Assembly: GCF_900188275.1 (NCBI RefSeq)
Contig: NZ_FZNY01000002.1
Span: 434,001-498,000, forward strand
DNA length: 64,000 nt
DNA from: Dokdonia pacifica
Lineage (GTDB): Bacteria; Bacteroidota; Bacteroidia; Flavobacteriales; Flavobacteriaceae
Direction of reading: 5' to 3'
Notes under the pieces: generated by a model
What the model saw: the letters and a program-made list of their open reading frames with translations, nothing else
Told to the model about the DNA's origin: nothing
Databases searched by the model: none
Translations under genes and position numbers: made by a program
Shown: piece by piece, positions 9,747 through 18,371 of the stretch
Position numbering within the stretch: position 1 is the stretch's first letter
Layout of the letters: every line of letters begins with the position of its first letter

Positions 9747-11789
9747 CTACTCTGGATACTCAATACGCAAGTGATAAATATTATTGAGTTTTTTCTTAAG
9801 TACTTTCTTCACCTGCTGAATCTCTTTAAAGGTAATATCTGCATTTAAGTATTGTCCATCATCCATTTGCTTTTTGACAATCTTTTCTACAAAAGAATCA
9901 ATAAGCATAGACGTAGGATTCTTTAAACTTTTACTTGCCGCCTCCACACTATCAGACATCATTAAGATGGCTGTTTCCTTACTAAATGGTAAAGGTCCAG
10001 GATATTGAAAATCTGCGATTGATGTCGCTTCATTGGTTTCTTTTTCCTTCATATAGAAGTAATGCACCGTACTTGTACCGTGGTGAGTACGTATAAAATC
10101 AATCAAACGATCCGGAAGTTTATTTTTACGTGCTATTTCAATACCGTCTATCACATGATCAATAATAATGCGCGCACTTTCTTTAGGAGAGAGATCATCA
10201 TGTACATTCACTCCAGTAGCTTGATTTTCTGTAAAATCTGTAGGGTTATTCATTTTCCCAATATCATGATATAAAGCACCTACACGTACAAGCATTGCAT
10301 TGGCGCCAATCTCATTGGCTGCCGCTTCACATAAATTGGCAACATTCAAACTATGGTGAAAGGTTCCTGGAGCTTTATCTGCTAGTTCTTTTAATAATTT
10401 AGAATTGGTATCAGACAGTTCTAACAGAGACACATCACTTACCAATCCAAAAATCTTTTCATAAATATAGATTAGTGGTTGTACAAATAATGTAGCAAGT
10501 CCTGCAAGTACAAATAACCCTAAATTTTCCCATTCCAAATTTTCAACACCTCCCTGATGTATACTATTAAAAGCAAAATAAGCGATAATGTAAATCAAGG
10601 TAATCTGTCCCACAGAAATAAAGAGATTCGCTCTTTTATAAAGTTCTTGCGTACTTAAAATCGTAACAATTCCGGCAATTACTTGTAAAAAGAAATACTC
10701 AAAACTATCAGGCACAATAAAACCAAGTAATAAGATCGTAATCACATGTGTAAATAAGCCTAATCGTGCATCAAAAAAAGCTTTGAGGATTAATGGTAAA
10801 ATACATAAAGGAACAGCATACACATAGGCAGGTCTGAACTTCACTACCGCTGTAGTAAGTAGTACCATCAAGAGTACATTAAAAAGTATAAAGGTGATCT
10901 GTGTATTATTCTCATATACTTTAGGGCGGTAATTTCTAATGAATAGTAACAGCATTACCAATGCCAATACTACCAGAAGAATATACCCCGCTACGATCCA
11001 ATTATACCGAGAATCACTAAAATTTTGTGTTTCATATTTCGCTTTAAGCGAAAGCATTTTTTGCAACGCCTCCCCTTCTACTAGCTCACCTCTTGTAATG
11101 ATTCGGCTTCCTTGTGTAACAACTCCTCTTGTGGGTGATAACTGTGACAACTCTTGCGTAATTGCATTTTCGGTAAGCGTAGGATTATAAATGGCATTGG
11201 GTAAAATACTATCGTAAAATAATTGCAAGAATAGATTCTTATATTCCGTATACCTACTTTCATCCAATTTACGCTGTAATAATGAAGGCACTTCACTTGC
11301 CTCGTAGATTTGTCCTAAGTTTACTTGTGTGACCTCACTCCCCTTTTTAAGATACACTAATCGGCTTGCATCTAGAGCAGGTTTTTCAGTTGTAATACCT
11401 GTTTTATATATTTCTGTAAGTAAGTTACGTCCAAAGTTTTTTAGTTGTGTTTCATTGGTGATTAGAGAGTCATTAAACACATTAGAAAAGGATGCGTCAT
11501 AACGAGAAACCGCATTATTCATCACATTGGTATCGTAATCAAAATATAAAAAGGCTTGCGAGCGTATTTCTTCTCGTTCTTGAGCTAATGCATCTTCACT
11601 TTTTAAGATAGCAAAATCCTCATCGGCATAGAGGTTTTCATATGCCCACGGAAATCCTTTTTGAAAATCATATTGGAATTTTCCACTTTTTGGAAAGAAA
11701 TAAACAATCAACACCGAACTCACAGCAATCAACAATAGCTTATAAAGTAAGTCTTGATTTTTATAAAATGTTTTTACAACAGATGCCAT
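9747..11789 (-). CDS. 7TM receptor with intracellular HD hydrolase, PgpH-type cyclic-di-AMP phosphodiesterase
   Basis: In the PgpH family the HD domain hydrolyses cyclic di-AMP to pApA. The 680-residue chain has an N-terminal membrane anchor (about 18-32), a large extracytoplasmic 7TMR-HDED region (about 40-255), a block of seven hydrophobic segments (about 262-445) and a cytosolic HD domain. The HD motif set is visible: HHSLNVANLCEAAA near residue 478, LYHDIGKMNNP near 504, and the later HHGTSTVHYFY. Length and order match Bacteroidota homologues. It is a single gene, convergent with the E1 gene and divergent from thiolase across a 379-bp gap. Substrate is inferred from the family. Confidence 0.92.
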   Translation of the reverse strand: MASVVKTFYKNQDLLYKLLLIAVSSVLIVYFFPKSGKFQYDFQKGFPWAYENLYADEDFAILKSEDALAQEREEIRSQAFLYFDYDTNVMNNAVSRYDASFSNVFNDSLITNETQLKNFGRNLLTEIYKTGITTEKPALDASRLVYLKKGSEVTQVNLGQIYEASEVPSLLQRKLDESRYTEYKNLFLQLFYDSILPNAIYNPTLTENAITQELSQLSPTRGVVTQGSRIITRGELVEGEALQKMLSLKAKYETQNFSDSRYNWIVAGYILLVVLALVMLLLFIRNYRPKVYENNTQITFILFNVLLMVLLTTAVVKFRPAYVYAVPLCILPLILKAFFDARLGLFTHVITILLLGFIVPDSFEYFFLQVIAGIVTILSTQELYKRANLFISVGQITLIYIIAYFAFNSIHQGGVENLEWENLGLFVLAGLATLFVQPLIYIYEKIFGLVSDVSLLELSDTNSKLLKELADKAPGTFHHSLNVANLCEAAANEIGANAMLVRVGALYHDIGKMNNPTDFTENQATGVNVHDDLSPKESARIIIDHVIDGIEIARKNKLPDRLIDFIRTHHGTSTVHYFYMKEKETNEATSIADFQYPGPLPFSKETAILMMSDSVEAASKSLKNPTSMLIDSFVEKIVKKQMDDGQYLNADITFKEIQQVKKVLKKKLNNIYHLRIEYPE

Positions 11790-12168
11790 AGTTTTTTCTA
11801 TACAGAGCTAAAGTACTCTAATTCCGTTTAACCCCCAAAATGAAAGCCCGCTAACCCATAAAGACAAAAAGATAGTTTCTGTACTAAACTCGTTTCAGTA
11901 ATAAAGAAATAAAACTCTTATCTGACACAAGCATCATTGTATGCTATTTATATACGCTTTTAAGGAAAGAAATGACGAAGAAGTTTATACTAAGCCCGTC
12001 GAAGTACGAAAGCATATATAACACTAAACGAAGTGTAAGGTCAGTGATAAAATGCTCACCAAGTTATTAGAAATAATGTTAGTAAATCTAACATATAATG
12101 ATAAACAGATATGGTAAATTTTAGTACTTTCGCGTAGTGATTTTTTCATATCATAAACACAACCTAGT
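11790..12168. other. 379-bp divergent intergenic region
   Basis: It separates the PgpH-type gene (-) from thiolase (+) and must hold both promoters. At 12125-12132 TACTTTCG resembles a -7 box for thiolase, 37 bases before its ATG. Around 11948-12020 there is an inverted-end segment described separately. No further gene is supported. Confidence 0.5.
11948..12020. repeat. possible degenerate relative of the TACGCTTT...AAAGCGTA element
   Basis: The segment begins TATACGCTTTTAAGG and ends CGAAAGCATATATA, so its ends are inverted repeats like those of the elements at 6995 and 57514, and its length (~73 bp) is similar. The inner sequence differs (it contains AGCCCGTCGAAGTACG). Relationship is tentative. 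Confidence 0.35.
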
Positions 12169-13347
12169 ATGAGTAAAAATGTAGTTATCGTTGCTGCTGC
12201 ACGTACCCCAATAGGAAGCTTTTTAGGAAGCCTTTCTTCTGTATCTGCCAGCAAGTTAGGAACTGTTGCTATTAAAGGAGCAATGGATAAAATAAATCTA
12301 GATCCCGCTTCTGTAAACGAAGTATTAATGGGAAATGTAGTACAAGCTGGTGTAGGACAAGCACCTGCTAGACAAGCTGCTATTGGTGCGGGTATTCCAG
12401 ACACTGTACCGTGTACCACTATAAATAAAGTATGTGCTTCAGGAATGAAAGCTGTGATGTTAGGCGCACAATCTATTATGCTGGGCGATAATGATATTGT
12501 GATTGCTGGTGGGATGGAAAATATGAGCCGTATCCCACATTATGTACACTTACGTAACGGACACAAATTTGGACCACAAACCATGGTAGATGGGATGCAA
12601 AAGGATGGCCTTGTAGATGCCTATGATGGCAATGCAATGGGTGTTTGTGCAGACCAATGTGCTACCGAATATGAATTCTCAAGAGAAGACCAAGATGCTT
12701 ATGCAATCCAATCTTATGAACGTAGTGCTGCTGCTTGGGAAGCTGGAAAATTTGATGATGAAGTCGTTCCTGTTGCGGTTCCACAACGTCGTGGAGATGA
12801 TGTGATTGTAAGCAAGGATGAAGAGTACACTAATGTACGTATGGATAAGATTCCTAACCTACGTCCTGCTTTTACAAAAGATGGAACAGTAACCGCTGCC
12901 AATGCATCTACTATTAATGATGGTGCAGGTGCTGTGGTATTAATGAGTGAAGACAAAGCAAAAGAATTAGGCCTTGCTCCTCTTTGTGTAATTAAAGGAT
13001 TTGCAGATGCTGCACATGAGCCAGAATGGTTTACAACAGCACCTTCTAAAGCTTTACCAAAAGCGCTAGCTAAAGCTGGAGTTACACAAGATGATGTAGA
13101 CTTCTTTGAGTTTAATGAAGCCTTTTCTGTAGTAGGTCTTGCTAATATGAAAATATTAGGACTTACCGATAAAAATGTAAATGTAAATGGTGGTGCCGTC
13201 TCTTTAGGACATCCTTTAGGGTGTAGTGGTGTACGTATCTTAATTACATTACTCAATGTATTAAAACAAAACAATGGAAAGCTAGGAGCTGCTGCGATAT
13301 GTAATGGTGGTGGTGGTGCTTCTGCCATCGTAATAGAAAATCTATAG
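12169..13347 (+). CDS. acetyl-CoA C-acetyltransferase (thiolase)
   Basis: Thiolases condense two acetyl-CoA or cleave acetoacetyl-CoA / 3-oxoacyl-CoA with CoA, in the cytosol. The 392-residue length is standard. The acylated cysteine lies in TINKVCASGMKAV (Cys at residue 88), with NEAFSVVGLANM near 316, GGAVSLGHPLGCSGVR near 344 and the second catalytic cysteine in AICNGGGGASAIV near 378. The motifs fit the biosynthetic/degradative type II class (AtoB/PhaA-like); fatty-acid type FadA is less likely because no fadB neighbour exists. The NlpC/P60 gene follows 18 bases after the stop and may be cotranscribed. Confidence 0.93.
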   Translation: MSKNVVIVAAARTPIGSFLGSLSSVSASKLGTVAIKGAMDKINLDPASVNEVLMGNVVQAGVGQAPARQAAIGAGIPDTVPCTTINKVCASGMKAVMLGAQSIMLGDNDIVIAGGMENMSRIPHYVHLRNGHKFGPQTMVDGMQKDGLVDAYDGNAMGVCADQCATEYEFSREDQDAYAIQSYERSAAAWEAGKFDDEVVPVAVPQRRGDDVIVSKDEEYTNVRMDKIPNLRPAFTKDGTVTAANASTINDGAGAVVLMSEDKAKELGLAPLCVIKGFADAAHEPEWFTTAPSKALPKALAKAGVTQDDVDFFEFNEAFSVVGLANMKILGLTDKNVNVNGGAVSLGHPLGCSGVRILITLLNVLKQNNGKLGAAAICNGGGGASAIVIENL

Positions 13348-13365
13348 TACGACTCCACTTCCTAT

Positions 13366-14115
13366 ATGAAATACGGCATATGTCATTTAAGTAGCGTCCC
13401 TATGCGATTAGAAACCTCTGATCGTAGTGAGCTCGTAAATCAACTTCTATACGGAGAAGTCTTTAAGGTTCCTGAAAAAAGGAAATCTTGGAGTCGTATC
13501 CGTTTGGCACATGACAATTATGTAGGATGGATCGATAATAAACAGTATCAAGAGATCAGTGAAGAGGAGTACGCTTTCGCGAAAGCACAAACCCCTTCAC
13601 TCATCTCTGACCCTGTACAGTTTGTATCGGATGCACACGGGCAATTACAAACCGTACTGCTAGGAACATCTGTACATACACTTTCGCTTTTAAAAAGCAC
13701 CTATGATGGACCAAGTACTTCTGGAAAGAAAGACAAAGGCCTTCTCATAGAAACAGCACTGCAATATTTAAATACACCTTATTTATGGGGTGGTCGCACA
13801 CCTTTTGGTATTGACTGTTCTGGATTTACACAAATGGTCTATCGCTTAAATGGCCATCGATTACTTAGAGATGCATCAGAGCAAGCAACACAAGGAGAAG
13901 CTCTTAGTTTTATAGAAGAAAGTGAACCAGGAGATCTTGCCTTTTTCGATAATGATGAAGGTGCGATTGTACACGTAGGTTTAATCATGGAAGACAATTA
14001 TATCATTCATGCCCATGGCGAAGTACGTATAGATCGTTTAGATCATTCTGGTATCTATAATGTACACCAAAAGAAACACACTCATAAACTTCGTGTGATT
14101 AAGAAGGTGGTTTGA
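13366..14115 (+). CDS. NlpC/P60 (C40) cell-wall endopeptidase with N-terminal SH3-like domains
   Basis: C40 peptidases cut peptide stems of peptidoglycan. The N-terminal ~120 residues are SH3-like (VPMRLETSDRSELVNQLLYGE, then NYVGWID). The catalytic domain carries YLWGGRTPFGIDCSGFTQMV with Cys near residue 149, VHVGLIM with His near 201 and IIHAHGEVRID with the third residue. No classical signal peptide is seen, as in many Bacteroidota relatives. An in-frame copy of the iterated palindrome encodes AFAKA (about 70-74) in the linker between the SH3 repeats. It closely follows the thiolase gene. A second palindrome copy and an attC-like site start right after it. Confidence 0.92.
   Translation: MKYGICHLSSVPMRLETSDRSELVNQLLYGEVFKVPEKRKSWSRIRLAHDNYVGWIDNKQYQEISEEEYAFAKAQTPSLISDPVQFVSDAHGQLQTVLLGTSVHTLSLLKSTYDGPSTSGKKDKGLLIETALQYLNTPYLWGGRTPFGIDCSGFTQMVYRLNGHRLLRDASEQATQGEALSFIEESEPGDLAFFDNDEGAIVHVGLIMEDNYIIHAHGEVRIDRLDHSGIYNVHQKKHTHKLRVIKKVV
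13573..13586. repeat. iterated palindrome inside the NlpC/P60 gene
   Basis: Exact GCTTTCGCGAAAGC, read in frame as Ala-Phe-Ala-Lys-Ala within YAFAKAQ, in a loop between two SH3-like repeats. Confidence 0.85.
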
Positions 14116-14142
14116 TTCCCGTCATATAAACGTCATTTTTCC

Positions 14143-14154
14143 GCTTTCGCGAAA
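14143..14154. repeat. iterated palindrome, partial copy
   Basis: GCTTTCGCGAAA followed by AG instead of GC. It is intergenic, 28 bases behind the NlpC/P60 stop and directly before the first attC-like site. Confidence 0.7.
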
Positions 14155-14175
14155 AGATATTAGGAACTAAAACCC

Positions 14176-14314
14176 GTATACAACACCATGTATAGTTAAT
14201 TGTTCGAGTTTTTTGCTATCCATAGGAAAACTCTCTAAATCTCCTTCAGGTTCGTTCCCTTTTGCTATCTTTAGTCGTAGAGCAATTAACCATACACAAA
14301 CATGTTATGCGTAA
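14176..14314. repeat. attC-like imperfect hairpin, site A
   Basis: The left arm is GTATACAACACCATGTATAG followed by TTAATTG, and the right arm is CAATTAACCATACACAAACA followed by TGTTATGCGTAA. CATGTATAGTTAATTG and CAATTAACCATACA are complementary with one bulge. The site precedes the hydrolase-like gene at 14331 and resembles sites C-G at 38-41 kb in its AAC...GTT ends and CATACA near the right end. Confidence 0.6.
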
Positions 14315-14330
14315 TTAAAAACTAACGATA

Positions 14331-15311
14331 ATGAAAGTACACTGTAAGCTATTTTTTTTACTCTTCCTGACAGTTTTTAGTGCGAAATCATTTTCACAGA
14401 AAATGATTGAATACTACGAACCCGTAAAAAATGATAGCCTAAGAGTTGGAATAGGAGAAACTGACTTTTTGCCTTTTATTCAAAAAGGTTATACGCTAAT
14501 GCTTCCAGAAAATAAAGAAATAAAAGGTGTTCTTATTTTCCTCGAAGATTCAAAGTATGACGAAAAGAACAGGAGTTCAAAGCAAATGTACACTCAAGCA
14601 TCTGAAAATGGTTTTGCGGTTTTATCTGTTTCAACCGAGATTCCTCTTGATTTTTACTTTTCTAAATCATCTATGATTTCTACCCATACTATAATTAAAG
14701 AAGTCTTTGAGAAACATAATTTACCAAATGAGAACATTTTCTTTTTAGGAGCTAGTTTAGTTGGACATAGAGCAATGCGGTATATAAAATTTATGAAAGA
14801 AAGTGATTTCAAATTTCAACTTAATATAAAAGGTATTGTCGCTTGTAATTTTACAATGGATTTTACAAGAAAATGGTATCAACATAAACGTGATATAAGA
14901 CTTAACCAAATTGATCTTTGGGAACCAACATTCATAAACTATCTACTGGAAACGTACTTAGAAGGAACACCAAAAACTAATCCAGAGAATTATCACAACT
15001 TCTCATCGTATAGTTACTCAGATGAGAAGAATGAAAATATCAAGATTTACAAAGATTATGGGATAAGAGCATATATAGAACCTGCAATAAAATATAAGCT
15101 CACAAAACAACTAAGAACTTTATACGAGAATAATTCGATAGATATCGTTGGTTTTTTAGCTGAATTGAACTTAGCAGGAAATGAAAATACCGAATTGATT
15201 GTACTACAACCCGACGACAATCCATCAACCAACAAGAGTGCTCAATCAACTTGGAATGCAATACAAAAAGATGAACTTATGGATTGGATTCTAAAACAAA
15301 CAAAAAAATAA
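14331..15311 (+). CDS. secreted alpha/beta-hydrolase-like protein, single-gene cassette
   Basis: The 326-residue product has a clear signal peptide (CKLFFLLFLTVFSAKSFSQ). The middle part carries FFLGASLVGHRAMRYIKF, similar to the GxSxxG nucleophile elbow of alpha/beta hydrolases, after a strand-like stretch GFAVLSVSTEIPLDFYF. Other catalytic residues cannot be fixed by eye, so hydrolase activity is an inference. The gene is bounded by attC-like sites. The first bases of the unit (GTTATGCGTAAT, 14304) are the reverse complement of its last bases (ACTACGTATAAC, 15311-15322) at 10 of 12 positions, as expected for a cassette that circularises. Confidence 0.65.
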   Translation: MKVHCKLFFLLFLTVFSAKSFSQKMIEYYEPVKNDSLRVGIGETDFLPFIQKGYTLMLPENKEIKGVLIFLEDSKYDEKNRSSKQMYTQASENGFAVLSVSTEIPLDFYFSKSSMISTHTIIKEVFEKHNLPNENIFFLGASLVGHRAMRYIKFMKESDFKFQLNIKGIVACNFTMDFTRKWYQHKRDIRLNQIDLWEPTFINYLLETYLEGTPKTNPENYHNFSSYSYSDEKNENIKIYKDYGIRAYIEPAIKYKLTKQLRTLYENNSIDIVGFLAELNLAGNENTELIVLQPDDNPSTNKSAQSTWNAIQKDELMDWILKQTKK

Positions 15312-15341
15312 CTACGTATAACAACTGACAGTATATAGTTA
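15311..15341. repeat. attC-like left arm, site B
   Basis: ACTACGTATAACAACTGACA followed by GTATATAGTTA directly abuts the stop of the preceding cassette gene. Its partner arm is probably at 15711-15737 (TAACTATACATAAAACCGTT then CTACC), with the AraC remnant between them. Confidence 0.5.
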
Positions 15342-15446
15342 AATTTAAAAGTAACGAAGTCATCATTACAGATGGTAGTTGTTCTTGGAATGGAGATTAT
15401 TACCTTAAAAAGAACTGAGCTTAATAACTGAAAGATAACAAGACAA

Positions 15447-15590
15447 TCATAATTCTTCTAGTTTAACAAAATCTACTGTCTTTCTATAATTATCGGGAGA
15501 AACACCTACTTTCTTTTTAAAAAACCCGCTAAAATAAAATTCATCATCATAACCAAGATTAGTTGCAATTTGTTTCGAAGGCTTTGAGAT
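15447..15590 (-). pseudogene. remnant of an AraC-family regulator, C-terminal helix-turn-helix only
   Basis: The minus strand encodes KQIATNLGYDDEFYFSGFFK followed by KKVGVSPDNYRKT, the second helix-turn-helix and end of an AraC/XylS DNA-binding domain. Upstream of this, the frame (to 15644) is unrelated low-quality sequence and neither the first HTH nor a sensor domain is present. It is therefore a 3' fragment of a regulator gene. The remnant lies between the two arms of attC-like site B, on the strand opposite to its neighbours. An intact but different AraC gene follows at 15753. Confidence 0.7.
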
Positions 15591-15629
15591 GAAACAAATG
15601 ACTATGAAATGGATGTTTTTTACTAAAGC

Positions 15630-15695
15630 ATGGACAATTATCAAGAAAGTCTTACTAATAAATTATCTCAAGCTTGTGAATGTTTGCTAAATTAG
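15630..15695 (+). pseudogene. short coding remnant adjacent to the AraC fragment
   Basis: The + strand reads as a plausible C-terminal tail (TNDYEMDVFY, stop, SMDNYQESLTNKLSQACE...) interrupted by one TAA. Composition resembles real coding sequence, but I do not recognise the family. Treat as weakly supported. Confidence 0.25.
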
Positions 15696-15710
15696 TTGTT
15701 TGAACAAGTA

Positions 15711-15737
15711 ACTAACTATACATAAAACCGTTCTACC
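15711..15737. repeat. attC-like right arm, site B
   Basis: TAACTATACATAAAACCGTT then CTACC matches the right ends of the sites at 38-41 kb (CATACAnnnGACCGTT) and is complementary to the arm at 15330-15341. The AraC gene starts 15 bases later. Confidence 0.5.
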
Positions 15738-15752
15738 AATAAAAAGAATCAC

Positions 15753-16583
15753 TTGATATTTGAGACTCACATATTAGAAAATCCATTAATCAATTATATT
15801 GAATCGATCTTTTATTTTAAAGGATTCAAACCAGAGCATTCTATTGAACGTGTTGTACCAACAGGGCATCTCTTTATCATATTTGAACTAGATGGATTAG
15901 AGAGACATACATTTGATAACAAAAGTCTACAACCTAATGGGAATTATTCTAAGACTTGGGTTTCTGGAATACACAAAAAATATATTTCTATTTCAGCTCA
16001 TCAAGATTCCGAAATGTTTATCATTCAATTTAAAACCAATGGAGCAAGTCCTTTTTTCGACATTCCGATCAGCGAATTAAACAATAAAGTAATTTCTGCT
16101 GAAAAATTATTTGGAAATGGAATTCTAGAAGTAAGAAATCAAATTTTAAAAACTGAACGTACTTCTGAAAAATTTAAAATTGCAGAAAACTGGCTTTTAA
16201 ATAAGTTTAATGAAAATAACGCAGCGCCAAAAGAAATTCAATCTATTCTTGAGGAAATACAATCTAAACCAATTTCAGATAGCAGTGCAATCATTGCTTT
16301 ATACCCAAACTCACAAAAACATCTTATACATCAGTTTAAAAAATACTTTGGATTAACTCCAAAAGTCTTACATAGGATTTTTAGATTTAATGAAATTCTT
16401 AAACAGATTCATAATAAACAGCAGTTAAAATGGACAGACATTGCATATGAATTTGGATATGCTGACCAATCGCACTTTATAAAGGAATTTAAAGAATTTT
16501 CAGGCTTCAACCCTCAAGAGTTTATCAATGCAGACCACCATAAAAATGAACCGAATTTCTTTCCGTTAGACAACGAAGGTTAA
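15753..16583 (+). CDS. AraC family transcriptional regulator with DUF6597-like sensor region
   Basis: The 276-residue protein has an N-terminal cupin-like sensor domain (about 1-130; PTGHLFIIFELDG and KTWVSGIHKKYISIS) and a C-terminal pair of helix-turn-helix motifs (about 165-260). The second HTH reads WTDIAYEFGYADQSHFIKEF followed by KEFSGFNPQEF, the AraC signature. The start is TTG at 15753; no ATG or GTG precedes it in frame near enough. The next gene (SRPBCC) starts 59 bases downstream on the same strand and may be controlled by or cotranscribed with it. The inducer is unknown. Confidence 0.88.
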   Translation: MIFETHILENPLINYIESIFYFKGFKPEHSIERVVPTGHLFIIFELDGLERHTFDNKSLQPNGNYSKTWVSGIHKKYISISAHQDSEMFIIQFKTNGASPFFDIPISELNNKVISAEKLFGNGILEVRNQILKTERTSEKFKIAENWLLNKFNENNAAPKEIQSILEEIQSKPISDSSAIIALYPNSQKHLIHQFKKYFGLTPKVLHRIFRFNEILKQIHNKQQLKWTDIAYEFGYADQSHFIKEFKEFSGFNPQEFINADHHKNEPNFFPLDNEG

Positions 16584-16642
16584 TTTTTTACTATTAAGTC
16601 AATATCAAACTTCTTACTTTGCCGTTTATAAATACTAACAAT

Positions 16643-17221
16643 ATGAAAAATATACTATTTCAAATTTTATTTGTTTGTATTCCATTTTTATCAATTGCAC
16701 AAACAACGAAAGAAAATAGGGTCACTTCTGTTGTTGATTCTTCACACGTTAACAATATGGTTTTAAAACAATCATTTGTAGTCAACGTCGCATTAGATTC
16801 TGTGTGGAACGCTTATACTACAAAAATAGGTTGGGAAAGTTGGGCTACTTCCATTGCAGATATTGATTTTAAAATAAATGGAGTTATAAAAACAAATTAT
16901 AACAAGAATGGTAAAATTGGAGATGATTCGACCATTACATTACACGTGATAAATTATATCCCAAAACGAATGTTAACGCTTCAAGCCGAACTCAATAAAA
17001 ACTTTCCTGAATTTATGAAGGAAGATGAAAAAGACTTATTTAATATGGTTCTTTTTGAAAAAGTTACACCTTCAAAAACAAAAGTTATCTCTTATGGTAT
17101 AGGATATAAGAACAATGAAAAATACAAATCTTTGATGAAGTTTTTTATTCAAGGAAATGAACAATCGTATCATAACCTCATCTCCTATCTAGAAACAGGG
17201 AAACCTAGCGTAAACTATTAA
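16643..17221 (+). CDS. secreted SRPBCC (START/Bet v1-like) domain protein
   Basis: A signal peptide (KNILFQILFVCIPFLSIAQ) is followed by an SRPBCC fold: the N-terminal strand KQSFVVNVALDSVWNAYTTK, a helix WESWATSIADIDFKING, and the C-terminal long helix KSLMKFFIQGNEQSYHNLIS. AHSA1-type members bind hydrophobic ligands or chaperone partners; secretion is unusual but known in Bacteroidota. ATG 16643 is chosen because the signal peptide begins there; a TTG eight codons upstream is less likely. Three bases separate it from the DUF4287 gene, so the two are probably one transcript. Confidence 0.8.
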   Translation: MKNILFQILFVCIPFLSIAQTTKENRVTSVVDSSHVNNMVLKQSFVVNVALDSVWNAYTTKIGWESWATSIADIDFKINGVIKTNYNKNGKIGDDSTITLHVINYIPKRMLTLQAELNKNFPEFMKEDEKDLFNMVLFEKVTPSKTKVISYGIGYKNNEKYKSLMKFFIQGNEQSYHNLISYLETGKPSVNY

Positions 17222-17224
17222 AAT

Positions 17225-17767
17225 ATGGAAAAAGCATTACAAACAATGATTAACAATATGCCAGAAAAAACTGGTAAATCATTAGATGAATGGAAATCAT
17301 TACTAAAAACTAAATCGTTTACTAAACATTCTGAAGCTGTTAATTACCTTAAAAAACAGCATAACGTAACTCATGGTTTTGCAAATACTATTGTTACTTT
17401 ATCTAAAGAAGAAGGAACAACATCGCTAGATCTGGTTAAGAATCAATACAAAGGCAAAGAAAATTTATTTTCAATCTATGAAGCTCTAATTTCTATTGTC
17501 CAAGATTTTGGTGAAGACGTACGAGTCACACCAAAGAAAACTGAAGTAAGTTTAGATAGAAAACGAAAATTTGCTGTTATAAAACCAGCAACCAAATTGA
17601 GAATAGATTTGGGATTAAAACTTAAAGATGAGCCTATTACAGAACGTCTTGAAAATTCTGGACCTTTTGGAACAATGTGTACACATAGGGTACGCCTATC
17701 AGATATAAATCAAATAGATGCTGAATTAAAAGAATGGCTCAAAATGGCCTATCAAAAAGCTGAATAA
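17225..17767 (+). CDS. DUF4287 plus DUF5655 domain protein
   Basis: Two small domains of unknown function are recognisable. Residues 1-70 (QTMINNMPEKTGKSLDEWKS ... HGFANTIVTLSK) match DUF4287. Residues 80-178 (LFSIYEALISIVQDFGEDVR, then VTPKKTEVSLDRKRKFAVI, ending ELKEWLKMAYQKA) match DUF5655. The pair often occurs in one polypeptide. There is no signal peptide and it should be cytosolic. It starts three bases after the SRPBCC gene. The biochemical role is unknown. Confidence 0.82.
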   Translation: MEKALQTMINNMPEKTGKSLDEWKSLLKTKSFTKHSEAVNYLKKQHNVTHGFANTIVTLSKEEGTTSLDLVKNQYKGKENLFSIYEALISIVQDFGEDVRVTPKKTEVSLDRKRKFAVIKPATKLRIDLGLKLKDEPITERLENSGPFGTMCTHRVRLSDINQIDAELKEWLKMAYQKAE

Positions 17768-17833
17768 GTACTGACTACAATCATGTTTATAAGATGAGAA
17801 AACCATGAACTATAGAATTTTATAAAAACAGAA

Positions 17834-18316
17834 ATGGAAAATTTGAATAAATATGTTTCGATTTATAAAGATCAGCTAAAAAAAGGGGATATATTAATTG
17901 CATATAATGAATTGGTGAAATTTGTTATGAAATTAAGATCGGAATGTATTAAAAAGTTTTCCGATCAATACTCATTTGCCGGAATTCTTCACGGATATAT
18001 GGACTACACGTATTTCTATTATTCCAACGAATTTTTAAAAAGTAAAAAGTTAAAATTTGGACTTGTATTAAATCACTTGGAAATGAGATTTGAAATTTGG
18101 CTTTTGGGGAATACAAAATCTGTTCAAAAGAAATATTGGGAATTGATGAAATCTACAAAATGGAATAAGGACATAACAGAAATGCCTCAATATTCAATTC
18201 TTGAAACTATAATATTAGAAAATCCCGATTTTAACAATCTGAACGCACTCTCTAAACAAATAGAAACTAAAATGTTTCAAGTTACAGAGGAGATAGTAGA
18301 CTATCTAAAACATTAA
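17834..18316 (+). CDS. hypothetical protein, DUF7000-like
   Basis: A 160-residue, mostly helical protein without signal peptide. It starts ENLNKYVSIYKDQLKKGDIL and continues with a conserved-looking aromatic stretch (HGYMDYTYFYYSNEFLKSKK) and LVLNHLEMRFEIWLLGNTKS. The pattern resembles the small family I remember as DUF7000; this name is tentative. It lies in a row of unrelated small + strand genes with 50-70 base gaps, each probably with its own promoter. Confidence 0.7.
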   Translation: MENLNKYVSIYKDQLKKGDILIAYNELVKFVMKLRSECIKKFSDQYSFAGILHGYMDYTYFYYSNEFLKSKKLKFGLVLNHLEMRFEIWLLGNTKSVQKKYWELMKSTKWNKDITEMPQYSILETIILENPDFNNLNALSKQIETKMFQVTEEIVDYLKH

Positions 18317-18371
18317 ATTGATTAAATAAAAATAGAAAAGTCTATACGCAACAAAATGATAACTAATAAGA

